Shown here in pieces: positions 18,854-26,990 of a DNA stretch of 64,000 nucleotides. Position 1 is the stretch's first letter, and each line of letters begins with the position of its first letter. The notes under the pieces are model-generated. The model saw only the letters and a list, made by a program, of their open reading frames with translations. It did not search any database and had not been told where the DNA came from. The position numbers and the translations under genes were made by a program. The DNA comes from Rhizobiaceae bacterium (GTDB taxonomy: Bacteria; Pseudomonadota; Alphaproteobacteria; Rhizobiales; Rhizobiaceae), in assembly GCA_019635695.1 (NCBI GenBank), contig JAHBYZ010000016.1, positions 1-64,000 on the forward strand, in the 5' to 3' direction.

Positions 18854-20532
18854 TAGCTGCGGTCCCGGAAGCGGTTGGTGATCGGGTAGCGGCGGTCGCG
18901 GCCGAAATTCTTCTGTGTGATCTTCACGCCGGGCGCAGCCTGCCGGCGCTTGTATTCGGCGATATAGAGCATGTGCTCCACGCGCTCGACGGTCGCGCGG
19001 TCATGGCCCTTCTTGACGATGGCCGCGACGTCCATCTCGTTCTCCACGAGGCATTCCAGAATGTCGTCGAGCACGGGGTAAGGCGGCAGCGAATCCTGGT
19101 CCGTCTGGTTCTCACGCAGCTCCGCCGACGGAGCCTTGTCGATGATATTCTTCGGGATCACCTCGCCGGACGGCCCGAGCGCGCCCGGCGGCACATGATC
19201 GTTACGCCATGCCGACAGCGCGTAGACCTGCATCTTGTAGAGGTCCTTGATCGGGTTGAAGCCGCCGTTCATGTCGCCGTAGAGCGTGGCGTAGCCCACC
19301 GACATCTCCGACTTGTTGCCCGTAGTCACCACCATCGAGCCGAACTTATTGGAGATCGCCATCAGGATCGTTCCGCGCGCGCGGCTCTGGAGATTTTCCT
19401 CGGTGATGCCTGACTTGGTGCCCTCGAAGGTGTCGGCCAGAGCCTTCAGGAAGCCTTCCACCGGCTCGAAGATCGGCACCACGTCGTAGCGGCAGCCGAG
19501 TGCGCGTGCGCAGGCTTCGGCGTCTTTCAGCGAATCCTTCGATGTGTAGCGGTAGGGCATCATCACGGCGCGCAGCCGCTCCTCGCCAAGGGCATCGACG
19601 GCGAGCGCCGCGCAGATCGCCGAGTCGATACCGCCCGACAGGCCGAGCACCACGTCCTTGAAGCCATTCTTGTTCACGTAATCGCGCAAGCCCAGCATGC
19701 AGGCGCGGTAGTCGGCCTCCTGCTTCTCCGGGATCTTCGACATCGGCCCGTCGACGCATTCCCACGCGTCGTCGCGTCGCTTCCATGTGGTGACGGTGAC
19801 CGTCTCCTCGAACTGGCTCATCTGGAAAGCGAGCGACTTGTCGGCGTTGATGGCGAAGGAAGCGCCGTCGAAGACCAGCTCGTCCTGCCCGCCGAGCTGG
19901 TTGGCGTAGAGGATCGGCAGGCCGCTCTCGATCACCTGCCTGATGACGATCTGGTGCCGCACATCGACCTTGGCGCGATAGTAGGGCGAGCCGTTGGGCA
20001 CCAGCAGCAGCTCCGCGCCGCTCTCGGCCAGAGTCTCGCAGACGTCGAGTTCGCCCCAGATGTCCTCGCAGACAGGGATGCCGATGCGGATGCCGCGGAA
20101 ATTGACCGGCCCCGGCATGTCCGGTCCCGGCTGGAACACACGCTTCTCGTCGAACTCGCCATAGTTGGGCAGGTCGACCTTGAAGCGCTCGGCGATGACC
20201 TTGCCGGCGTCGGCGACGATGACCGAATTGTGCAGGCCCGACTTGCGCCTGAGCGGCGTGCCGACGATGACACCCGGCCCGCCGTCAACCGTGTCTGCGG
20301 CAAGCGCCTTGGCGGCAGCCTCGCATGCCGCCACGAAGGCCGGCTTGAGCACGAGGTCCTCGGGCGGGTACCCCGCAATGAAAAGCTCGGTGTAGAGCAC
20401 CAGGTCGGCGCCGTGCCGAGCCGCTTCCGCGCGCGCGTCCCGCGCCTTCTTCAGATTGCCGGCCACGTCGCCGACGGTCGGGTTGAGCTGGGCGACTGCG
20501 ATGCGCAGCGTGTTCGGTGCGGATGTGCTCAT
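18853..20532 (-). CDS. nadE: Glutamine-dependent NAD+ synthetase
   Basis: A 559-aa two-domain enzyme for the last step of NAD synthesis. Residues 1 to about 260 form a nitrilase-type glutaminase with the Glu (YTELFIAGYPPEDL), Lys (LPNYGEFDEKRVF) and Cys (VCEDIWGE) catalytic triad. The C-terminal half is the NAD synthetase with the PP-loop LGLSGGIDSAICAALAVD, the conserved MPYRYTSKDS and YKMQVYALSAWRN. The length is usual for this type. It heads the unit with the ParB-like and oxygenase genes. Ammonia from the first domain is channelled to deamido-NAD+. Confidence 0.97.
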   Translation of the reverse strand: MSTSAPNTLRIAVAQLNPTVGDVAGNLKKARDARAEAARHGADLVLYTELFIAGYPPEDLVLKPAFVAACEAAAKALAADTVDGGPGVIVGTPLRRKSGLHNSVIVADAGKVIAERFKVDLPNYGEFDEKRVFQPGPDMPGPVNFRGIRIGIPVCEDIWGELDVCETLAESGAELLLVPNGSPYYRAKVDVRHQIVIRQVIESGLPILYANQLGGQDELVFDGASFAINADKSLAFQMSQFEETVTVTTWKRRDDAWECVDGPMSKIPEKQEADYRACMLGLRDYVNKNGFKDVVLGLSGGIDSAICAALAVDALGEERLRAVMMPYRYTSKDSLKDAEACARALGCRYDVVPIFEPVEGFLKALADTFEGTKSGITEENLQSRARGTILMAISNKFGSMVVTTGNKSEMSVGYATLYGDMNGGFNPIKDLYKMQVYALSAWRNDHVPPGALGPSGEVIPKNIIDKAPSAELRENQTDQDSLPPYPVLDDILECLVENEMDVAAIVKKGHDRATVERVEHMLYIAEYKRRQAAPGVKITQKNFGRDRRYPITNRFRDRS

Positions 20533-20590
20533 GCACCTCGTCTAGCCCGCCATGCACGAAGCGGCAACGGCGATGCATTGGCTCAGCCGC

Positions 20591-21307
20591 CTACTCCTCG
20601 CCCATGTAGCGCTGCAGTTCCTCTGCGCTGCGGTTCACCCCAATCGACATCGACAGGATGCGCGACAGGTGGACGTAGGGCAGCCCGGTTTCAGCATGCC
20701 AGGCGTTGAGCTGCTTCTGGATCGCCGTCAGGTCGCGTTTGGAGGTCGGGGTCTCCGCGATCTCCAGCCCGGCGTCCTGAAGTGCCGCCGCAAAGTCGCC
20801 GGACACGATGAACGCGTCCCAGCCTAGCCAGCGCAGCAGATATTGCCCCGTCGCGCCGCCCAGCCGGCTGCCGCGCTTTGACAGCAGGTCGAGCAGACCG
20901 ACCTGATCGCCGGCCGGCCAGCCTGCGAGGAATTTTCCAAAGCTCCCGTGCTCCTTCGCTATGTCGACGACGAAAGCCGCGTTGTCGCGCACGGCCTTGA
21001 TCTTGGAACCGTTGCGCACGATGCGCTTGTCGGAAGCCAGTTCGCCCCAGAAATCGTCCGGCTGGAACAGCAGTTTCCTGGGTTCGAAGCCGAGGAACGC
21101 CTCCTCGAAGCCGGGCCACTTCGCTTCAATCACGCTCCACACGAAACCGGCCGAAAAGATGCGGTTGGCCATCGTCGAGAGCACGCGGTCGTCGCTGAGC
21201 TTGGCCAGCGCCTTGTTGTCGGCCGCAGTCGGAAGCAGCGTCCGCAGCACCGCTTCGCCGCCCTTGCGCTCGGCGGCGCGCTTGCGGATCGTGTCAAAGC
21301 TCTTCAT
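20591..21307 (-). CDS. DNA-3-methyladenine glycosylase I-like protein
   Basis: A 238-aa protein related to the Tag/HhH-GPD glycosylases: KSFDTIRKRAAERKGG, AGFVWSVIEAKWPGFEEAF, IVRNGSKIKAVRDNA and RGSRLGGATGQYLLRWLGWDAFI in order. The open frame extends 29 codons upstream, but homology starts at MKSFDTI (ATG at 21305-21307), preceded by a GGAGG-like GGGGAGG. The family removes alkylated purines; the zinc-binding residues of classical Tag are not obvious, so the substrate is uncertain. Confidence 0.85.
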   Translation of the reverse strand: MKSFDTIRKRAAERKGGEAVLRTLLPTAADNKALAKLSDDRVLSTMANRIFSAGFVWSVIEAKWPGFEEAFLGFEPRKLLFQPDDFWGELASDKRIVRNGSKIKAVRDNAAFVVDIAKEHGSFGKFLAGWPAGDQVGLLDLLSKRGSRLGGATGQYLLRWLGWDAFIVSGDFAAALQDAGLEIAETPTSKRDLTAIQKQLNAWHAETGLPYVHLSRILSMSIGVNRSAEELQRYMGEE

Positions 21308-21361
21308 CGCGGCCTCCCCGGTTGCGCTATGATGATGGCACAACGCGCCGTGGGAAATCCA

Positions 21362-21907
21362 ATGCACAGGACCGTCGAAGAGATCGCCAATCATTATCTG
21401 GCCGGGCGCGAGGCCGGCGAGCGGGAGAGGCGCATCTTCGAAAGCGCGATCCGCCGGCAGGCGGTGTCGCGCGATTTATCCGCGGCCGACAAGACAAGCG
21501 GCGTCGGCAACCGGCTTGCCGACGCGATCGCGCGTGTCGGCGGGTCGTGGAGCTTCATACTCGGCTTTCTGGTCTTCCTTGCGGTCTGGGTTGTCGCGAA
21601 CGCGGTGCTTCTTGGCGCCGAGACGTTCGACCCCTACCCCTTCGTGTTCCTCAATCTCGTGCTTTCGATGCTGGCGGCGATCCAGGCGCCGATCATCATG
21701 ATGTCGCAGAACCGGCAGGCTGCGCGCGACCGTCGCGACGCCGAACACGATTACGAGGTGAACCTGAAGGCCGAGATCGAGATAATGGCGCTGCATGAAA
21801 AGATGGACATGCTGCGCCAGAAGGAGATCGTGGCCATGCACGCTACGGTGGAGCAGATCGCCAAGCGGATGGAGTCGCTGGAGAAGCAACTCGCCGGCTC
21901 GCACTGA
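21362..21907 (+). CDS. DUF1003 membrane protein
   Basis: A 181-aa protein of the DUF1003 family. Residues 20-55 are charged and amphipathic; two membrane helices follow (SWSFILGFLVFLAVWVVANAVLL and the segment VFLNLVLSMLAAIQAPIIMMSQ). The C-terminal 60 residues form a coiled coil with the conserved QNRQAARDRRDAEHDYEVN. ATGs at 21332 and 21335 would add 9-10 residues; 21362 has GGGA six bases upstream. Function is unknown. It is followed at once by the DedA-like gene. Confidence 0.88.
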   Translation: MHRTVEEIANHYLAGREAGERERRIFESAIRRQAVSRDLSAADKTSGVGNRLADAIARVGGSWSFILGFLVFLAVWVVANAVLLGAETFDPYPFVFLNLVLSMLAAIQAPIIMMSQNRQAARDRRDAEHDYEVNLKAEIEIMALHEKMDMLRQKEIVAMHATVEQIAKRMESLEKQLAGSH

Positions 21908-21915
21908 GCATCGCC

Positions 21916-22476
21916 ATGGAGCAACTGGTCGAACGCTTTGGCCTGCTGGCCATCTTTGCCGGATGCGTTGCGGAAGGGGAAACCGCGGCCCTGCTGGCAG
22001 GGTTTCTGACGCATCAGGGCGTCTTTGGTGCGCCGGCGGCGTGGCTTGCGATCTTTCTCGGTGCTTTTGCGGGCGATGCCGGCGCCTTCGCCGCGGGCCG
22101 CGGGCTGGCCTCGAGCAAGTTCGTGCAGCGCGTTCGCGGCCGGCCGGGTTTCGCGCAGGTTCTGGCGCTGGCCGAGAGCCATCCGGCCGCCTTCGTCATC
22201 CTCAACCGCTACGTCTACGGCATGCGGCTGGCGGGAGGCATCGCGGCCGGCATCGCGTCGATACCCGTCCCGGCCTTCATTGTGCTGAACGCCATATCGT
22301 CAGCACTGTGGGCAAGCCTGTTCGGCGCCGCGGGCTGGGCCTTCGGACTCGGCTTCGAGCACTTCCTCGCGCGCGAGCTGGCGGCTCACGAACGAACGCT
22401 CATCGCGCTGGGGCTCGCCGCCGCGGGAGCAATCGCCGGATACCTGATCTGGCGCGCGAGGGCTGCCAGGAATTGA
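21916..22476 (+). CDS. DedA/SNARE-associated family membrane protein
   Basis: A 186-aa polytopic protein of the DedA (VTT) superfamily. The N-terminal E-x-G-like FAGCVAEGETAALLAGFL is the family acidic motif. FLGAFAGDAGAFAAGRG follows, and the central RYVYGMRLAGGIAAGIASIPVPAF corresponds to the DedA R-x(3)-P/G segment. It has about five hydrophobic helices. DedA proteins are linked to lipid flipping (undecaprenyl phosphate, phosphatidylethanolamine). Starts 8 bp after the DUF1003 gene, so likely one operon. Confidence 0.87.
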   Translation: MEQLVERFGLLAIFAGCVAEGETAALLAGFLTHQGVFGAPAAWLAIFLGAFAGDAGAFAAGRGLASSKFVQRVRGRPGFAQVLALAESHPAAFVILNRYVYGMRLAGGIAAGIASIPVPAFIVLNAISSALWASLFGAAGWAFGLGFEHFLARELAAHERTLIALGLAAAGAIAGYLIWRARAARN

Positions 22477-22513
22477 AGGAGGCGCCACCGGGGACGCCCC
22501 GACGCGGTGCTCC

Positions 22514-23107
22514 TCAATGCCCGAACGTGCGGTCGCCGCGGTCGAGGATCAGCGGCACGATCAGGTCTTCCTCGTCGTCCAGATGCCGGGTCAGCATCGC
22601 CACGAGCTTCTCGTTTTCCATCGCATAATTGTCGGCGGCGAAGCGCTGCTTGTCCTCGTTTTCCTGCAGGGCGCGCAGGAATGCGTTGGCCGCTTCGGCA
22701 TTCGATTCCAGCGCGGCGTGGATCTGATGGTGGTCGCCCTCAAGAATGTCGAAGCCGCGCGTCAGCCGTTTCTCGGCCTCGACGAATTTCGGGAAATAGA
22801 TGTCGTCCTCGATTCGGTGATGCGTATCGAGGTGGCCGAGCAGCCGGTTCAGCCTCGGCGTGAACCATCTGGCGAAGTCCGGCGCGGATTTGCGCCCCTC
22901 GCGATAGTCGGCAATGCCGCCTGCGAGGATCTTGCCGGCCTCGCGGAACGAGTTGTGGATCTCGAGCCAGTGTCCGGAAAGGCCGTGGATATTCTCGTGC
23001 TCCCACCACTGCGCGCGGGGGTAGCGCGCGAGCAGGATGCGAAGGTTCTCGTCGTCCGGCAGCCCGGTACGATCGAGCAGCGGCAGGTGTTCGGGGGCTC
23101 CGGTCAC
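22514..23107 (-). CDS. Hemerythrin HHE-domain protein
   Basis: A 197-aa four-helix-bundle protein. Candidate di-iron ligands appear in order: WWEHENIHGLSGHWLEIH, LDTHHRIEDDIYFPKF, LEGDHHQIHAALE and LTRHLDDEEDLIVP. The GTG start at 23105-23107 is chosen because AAGGAG lies eight bases upstream; longer in-frame starts lack this. Hemerythrin-like proteins bind oxygen or NO-reactive di-iron; the physiological role here is unknown. Convergent with the DedA-like gene upstream and divergent from the 406-aa orphan. Confidence 0.88.
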   Translation of the reverse strand: MTGAPEHLPLLDRTGLPDDENLRILLARYPRAQWWEHENIHGLSGHWLEIHNSFREAGKILAGGIADYREGRKSAPDFARWFTPRLNRLLGHLDTHHRIEDDIYFPKFVEAEKRLTRGFDILEGDHHQIHAALESNAEAANAFLRALQENEDKQRFAADNYAMENEKLVAMLTRHLDDEEDLIVPLILDRGDRTFGH

Positions 23108-23255
23108 GGGCAGTCTCCTTTGGTGACTGCCATATAGGCCGGGACGGAGGCTGCGTAAGAAGGCACCAGAAGGTGCCCGGAGTTCCCTGGCCGTGTGAGT
23201 CTCGAAACGGACGCCTGCGGCGGGTATTCTTGCTCTGGAACCGTCTGGTGGTGCA

Positions 23256-24476
23256 GTGGACGAGAGCCTCGCAACCTCGACCGACCCGGAAGTCCTTTGC
23301 CTCACTGCGCGCCGGCGCGCGTCGGTCGGCAAGCCGTTCTCGCGCCACGAGGTAGAGACGTATCTCCGATTGATGGACGACCTTTGCTGGGTACCCGATC
23401 CCGACGATCCGCCGAGCTACGACTGGACGGGAGGCACGCCGGTTGCGGGTGGCGGCAAGATGCAAGTCCGCGCCGAAGCCGCACGTGCGTTGAAGACATG
23501 TGGCGGTAGCGAGCTCGAGATCGCGCTTGGAGGAATGCTGGACGCCCATGGCAAGCATTCTGCGGAACTGACGGTCGAACTGCTCGGTGGCCGCCATCCC
23601 CTCATGCTTACGCTGCTTGCAGACGTCGATCCGACCCGTCGCGCCCAGGGCCTGCGAGGGTTCGCGCCGTTGCGCTGGCAGAACGAACAATATCTGGACC
23701 TGCTGGCGCCTCTGCTCGCCGATGACGTCCTCGAAGTTGCCGAGCTCACGGCAAGCCTCGTCAGGCAATGCGGTTATCGCGTTGCCGGCGGTGTATCGTC
23801 GCCGCAGCTCGGCGTTGCGCTTGCCAAGGCGCGTCGCCGTTTCGATGAGGCTTCCGGCGACGCGCGCGGGGTTCGGATAGAGGGCCTTGCCTACCTCGCT
23901 CTGCTCGCGAAGGACCGGGCGGAACTGGCCAGACTGATGGCCAGGGTCACAGACGCGGAAATGAACCAGCTGGTGGCCTTGCCGGGCTTCGGCGTCGATG
24001 CCATCCAAGGCGTGCTGGATCACGACGTAACGCTTCGGCTCCGCGTCAAGTCTGCTGCATTCGCGTTCTTCCGGGCAGGTAGACCCGGGTCACGGTTCCA
24101 CGAACTCGCACCGTTGACCTGTTTCGCGCCGGACCGCGATGCGCTGAAACTTGCACTGGAGGAAGTGCGCTGTCGCGCCAGCGCCGGGATCGAGATGGCT
24201 CGGTTTGCCCGCGTGGCCCCCTCCTCCACGGACGCCATCGTCGAGGCGGCGTTCACGAATGCAAGGCGTGAGTCAGTCGAGGCATCCGGTTTCAAGGCGC
24301 TGATCGACGTCGATCCGGCCAGATTCGCCCAGGCACTCGTGGCGGCACCGGACAAGCTGCAGAACCGGCTTGCGAGGCTCGACACCCTGCTGACCTACCT
24401 GCCTTCGCGGCAGGATGGCATCGATCTCATGCAGGCCGTGCGCTCGCATGTCGACCGCCTGTCCCAAAAAAAGTAG
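23256..24476 (+). CDS. Orphan 406-aa alpha-helical protein, HEAT-like
   Basis: I do not recognise this protein. It is acidic-to-neutral, Leu/Ala/Arg-rich and nearly all predicted helical. Repeating helix pairs (for example LEIALGGMLDAHGKHS, LMLTLLADVDPTRRAQGL, LAPLLADDVLEVAELTASLV) are reminiscent of HEAT/armadillo repeats. No signal peptide or membrane helix. The track start is GTG at 23256; an ATG at 23373 is another option, so the N-terminus is unsure. Codon use appears less GC-extreme than its neighbours, and both flanks are gene-free gaps, which might mean a recent acquisition. Confidence 0.7.
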   Translation: MDESLATSTDPEVLCLTARRRASVGKPFSRHEVETYLRLMDDLCWVPDPDDPPSYDWTGGTPVAGGGKMQVRAEAARALKTCGGSELEIALGGMLDAHGKHSAELTVELLGGRHPLMLTLLADVDPTRRAQGLRGFAPLRWQNEQYLDLLAPLLADDVLEVAELTASLVRQCGYRVAGGVSSPQLGVALAKARRRFDEASGDARGVRIEGLAYLALLAKDRAELARLMARVTDAEMNQLVALPGFGVDAIQGVLDHDVTLRLRVKSAAFAFFRAGRPGSRFHELAPLTCFAPDRDALKLALEEVRCRASAGIEMARFARVAPSSTDAIVEAAFTNARRESVEASGFKALIDVDPARFAQALVAAPDKLQNRLARLDTLLTYLPSRQDGIDLMQAVRSHVDRLSQKK

Positions 24477-24571
24477 CGCTAAACCAGGACATTGCCAAAG
24501 CGTAATGTAGCCAAGCCTCGAAACTCGTATGAGGTGGCCCTATCTGCGCTGCGGGCCTGCGGAACGAGATC

Positions 24572-25474
24572 ATGGAAGCAAAGCTCGCCGACATCGGCGC
24601 AAACGCGAAGCGCGCGCTGGTTCTCGTCAACCCCAAGGCGCGCAAGGGCCGCGAGGCCGCCGCCCCTGTCGCCGCGGCGCTGACCGACCATGGCTTCGCG
24701 CCGCGGCTTGAGCCGTTCGAGAGCTTGCCTGAGATCGCGCGCGATATCGTGCGGTTGCGCGAGACCGCCGACCTCGTGGTGGTGTGCGGCGGCGACGGCT
24801 CGGTGTCGTCGGCGGCGCTCGCGGCCAAGGAGAGCGGCCTGCCGCTCGGCATCATCCCGCTCGGCACCGCCAACGACCTTGCCCGAACCCTTTCCATTCC
24901 GCTCGATGTCGCCGGTGCGGTGCAGGTGATTGCCGACGGCCACAGGCGGGCCGTCGACATTGGCACCGTCAACGGTCACGCCTTCTTCAACGTCGCCTCG
25001 ATAGGGCTTTCCACCGAACTCGCCGCAAGCCTCGATCCGCTGACCAAGAAGCGCTTCGGCCGACTCGGCTATGCCATCGCAGCGCTGAAAGTCGTCTCGA
25101 AGGTGCGCCCGTTCCGCGCGCATATCGAGGAAAAGGGTGTCACGGCCGATGTCCGCACCTACCAGATCGCCGTCGGCAATGGTCGCCACTATGGCGGCGG
25201 CAATGTTGTCGAGGCCAATGCCGCAATCGATGACGGCCACCTCGACCTCTACAGCCTCGAGATGGGCAACGTGCTCAAGCTCGGGCTAATGCTGCGGTCG
25301 TTCCGCCAGGGCACGCACGGCGCCTGGTCGGAAGTGCGTACGGCCCGTTGTATCGAGTTCGACATCGAGACAGAAAGGCCGATGCCGGTGAACGCCGACG
25401 GCGAGATCGTCACCCAGACTCCGGCGCATTTTCTCGTGCATCCCAAGGCGGTCAGCATCTTCGCGCCGAAATGA
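24572..25474 (+). CDS. Diacylglycerol kinase-like lipid kinase (YegS/BmrU family)
   Basis: A 300-aa kinase with the DAGK catalytic domain: ALVLVNPKARKG at the N-terminus, the nucleotide-binding VVCGGDGSVSSAALAA, and PLGTANDLARTL, a strong family signature. The second domain contains NVASIGLSTELA and PVNADGEI near the C-terminus. The family phosphorylates diacylglycerol, sphingosine or phosphatidylglycerol-type lipids; the exact substrate cannot be read from sequence. It ends next to a perfect bidirectional hairpin. Confidence 0.93.
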   Translation: MEAKLADIGANAKRALVLVNPKARKGREAAAPVAAALTDHGFAPRLEPFESLPEIARDIVRLRETADLVVVCGGDGSVSSAALAAKESGLPLGIIPLGTANDLARTLSIPLDVAGAVQVIADGHRRAVDIGTVNGHAFFNVASIGLSTELAASLDPLTKKRFGRLGYAIAALKVVSKVRPFRAHIEEKGVTADVRTYQIAVGNGRHYGGGNVVEANAAIDDGHLDLYSLEMGNVLKLGLMLRSFRQGTHGAWSEVRTARCIEFDIETERPMPVNADGEIVTQTPAHFLVHPKAVSIFAPK

Positions 25475-25476
25475 GA

Positions 25477-25496
25477 ACGGGCGCCGAAGCGCCCGT
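25477..25496. terminator. Bidirectional hairpin terminator
   Basis: ACGGGCGC pairs perfectly with GCGCCCGT around a CGAA tetraloop. It lies two bases after the lipid kinase stop and 27 bases from the convergent DAHP synthase stop, so it can serve both. The following U-tracts are short on either side (TCTAATT; TCTCATTT). Confidence 0.7.
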
Positions 25497-25523
25497 CTAA
25501 TTGTATCAGATCAGTGATGCAAA

Positions 25524-26897
25524 TCAGGCGTTTACAGCCTTTTTCTGTACCGGATTCTGAGCCTTCTTGAGCAGTTCCGCGGTCAGGAAGGCGAGTTCCA
25601 GCGCCTGCTCCGCATTGAGGCGCGGGTCGCAATGGGTGTGGTAGCGATCCTGCAATTCCTCGTCGCGGATGGCGCGCGCGCCGCCGGTGCACTCGGTGAC
25701 GTTCTTGCCCGTCATCTCGACATGGATACCGCCCGGATGCGAACCCTCACCGCGATGGACCTCGAAGAAGGTCTGCACTTCCTTGAGGATGCGGTCGAAC
25801 GGTCGGGTCTTGTAGCCGGCGGCCGTGATCGTGTTGCCGTGCATGGGATCGCACGACCACACGACCTTGCGGCCTTCCTTCTGCACGGCGCGCACCAGCT
25901 TCGGCAGGTGCTCGGCCACCTTGTCGGAGCCGAAGCGGGCGATCAGCGTCAGCCGGCCGGCCTCGTTCTCGGGATTGAGGAGGTCGATCAACCTGATAAG
26001 CCCATCAGGCGTGAGCGACGGCCCGCACTTCAGGCCGAGCGGGTTTTTGATGCCGCGGCAATATTCGACATGCGCATGGTCGGGCTGGCGCGTGCGGTCG
26101 CCGATCCAGATCATGTGGCCGGACGTGCCGTACCAGTCGCCGGAAGTCGAGTCGACGCGGGTCAGCGCCTCCTCGTAGCCGAGCAGCAGCGCCTCGTGGC
26201 TTGTGTAGAAATCCGTCTCGCGCAGCGCGTAGTTGGTCTCGGAGGTGATGCCCACCGCGCGCATGAAGTCCATCGTCTCGGAAATGCGGTTGGCGAGAGC
26301 TTCATAGCGCTCCGACTGCGGGCTGTCGGCGACGAAGCCGAGCATCCAGCGATGGACGTTCTCCAGCGAGGCGTAGCCGCCCTGCGCGAAGGCGCGCAGC
26401 AGGTTCAGCGTGGCGGCAGACTGGCGATAGGCCATCTCCTGCCGTGCCGGATCGGGCACGCGCGACTTCTCGTCGAACTCGATGCCGTTGATGATGTCGC
26501 CGCGATAGCTCGGCAGCGTCACGTCGCCCTTCGTCTCGTTGTCGGACGAGCGCGGCTTGGCGAACTGGCCGGCGATGCGGCCGACCTTCACAACCGGCTG
26601 CGAGCCGGCGAAGGTCAACACCACCGCCATCTGCAGGAAGACGCGGAAAAAGTCGCGGATGTTGTCGGCGCCGTGCTCGGCGAAGCTCTCGGCGCAGTCG
26701 CCGCCCTGCAGCAGGAAGGCCTGGCCTTCCGCCACTTGGGCGAGCTGCTTCTTCAGCTTGCGCGCCTCGCCTGCAAAAACCAGCGGCGGATAGGTGGCGA
26801 GCTGCTTCTCCGTCTGGGCGAGCGCGGCAAGATCCGGATAGGCCGGGACTTGGCTGATCGGCTTGTTGCGCCAGGAATTCGGAGACCACTTAGACAT
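25524..26897 (-). CDS. aroG: Class II 3-deoxy-7-phosphoheptulonate (DAHP) synthase
   Basis: A 457-aa plant-type (class II) DAHP synthase, first step of the shikimate pathway (PEP plus erythrose 4-phosphate). Motifs: [19 protein letters not shown] at the start, [53 protein letters not shown] and the metal-site segments [12 protein letters not shown] and [18 protein letters not shown]. The ATG at 26895-26897 is used rather than the TTG four codons upstream. Class II enzymes are usual in Hyphomicrobiales and lack the AroG/F/H type regulation. Confidence 0.96.
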   Translation of the reverse strand: MSKWSPNSWRNKPISQVPAYPDLAALAQTEKQLATYPPLVFAGEARKLKKQLAQVAEGQAFLLQGGDCAESFAEHGADNIRDFFRVFLQMAVVLTFAGSQPVVKVGRIAGQFAKPRSSDNETKGDVTLPSYRGDIINGIEFDEKSRVPDPARQEMAYRQSAATLNLLRAFAQGGYASLENVHRWMLGFVADSPQSERYEALANRISETMDFMRAVGITSETNYALRETDFYTSHEALLLGYEEALTRVDSTSGDWYGTSGHMIWIGDRTRQPDHAHVEYCRGIKNPLGLKCGPSLTPDGLIRLIDLLNPENEAGRLTLIARFGSDKVAEHLPKLVRAVQKEGRKVVWSCDPMHGNTITAAGYKTRPFDRILKEVQTFFEVHRGEGSHPGGIHVEMTGKNVTECTGGARAIRDEELQDRYHTHCDPRLNAEQALELAFLTAELLKKAQNPVQKKAVNA

Positions 26898-26918
26898 GAC
26901 AGCACCCAATAGCTAAAG

Positions 26919-26942
26919 CCGCGCGGGCGGCGCCCGGCGCGG
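26919..26942 (-). terminator. GC hairpin between gor and the DAHP synthase gene
   Basis: CCGCGC-GGGC pairs with GCCC-G-GCGCGG around GGC, with a single bulged G. On the minus strand it is about 50 bases after the gor stop and is followed by CTTTAGCTATT. It would separate gor from the DAHP synthase gene. Confidence 0.45.
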
Positions 26943-26990
26943 ATGCGCGGGTCTATACAGGAAGGGCCGGCATGCTGCCAGCCCCTGCCC

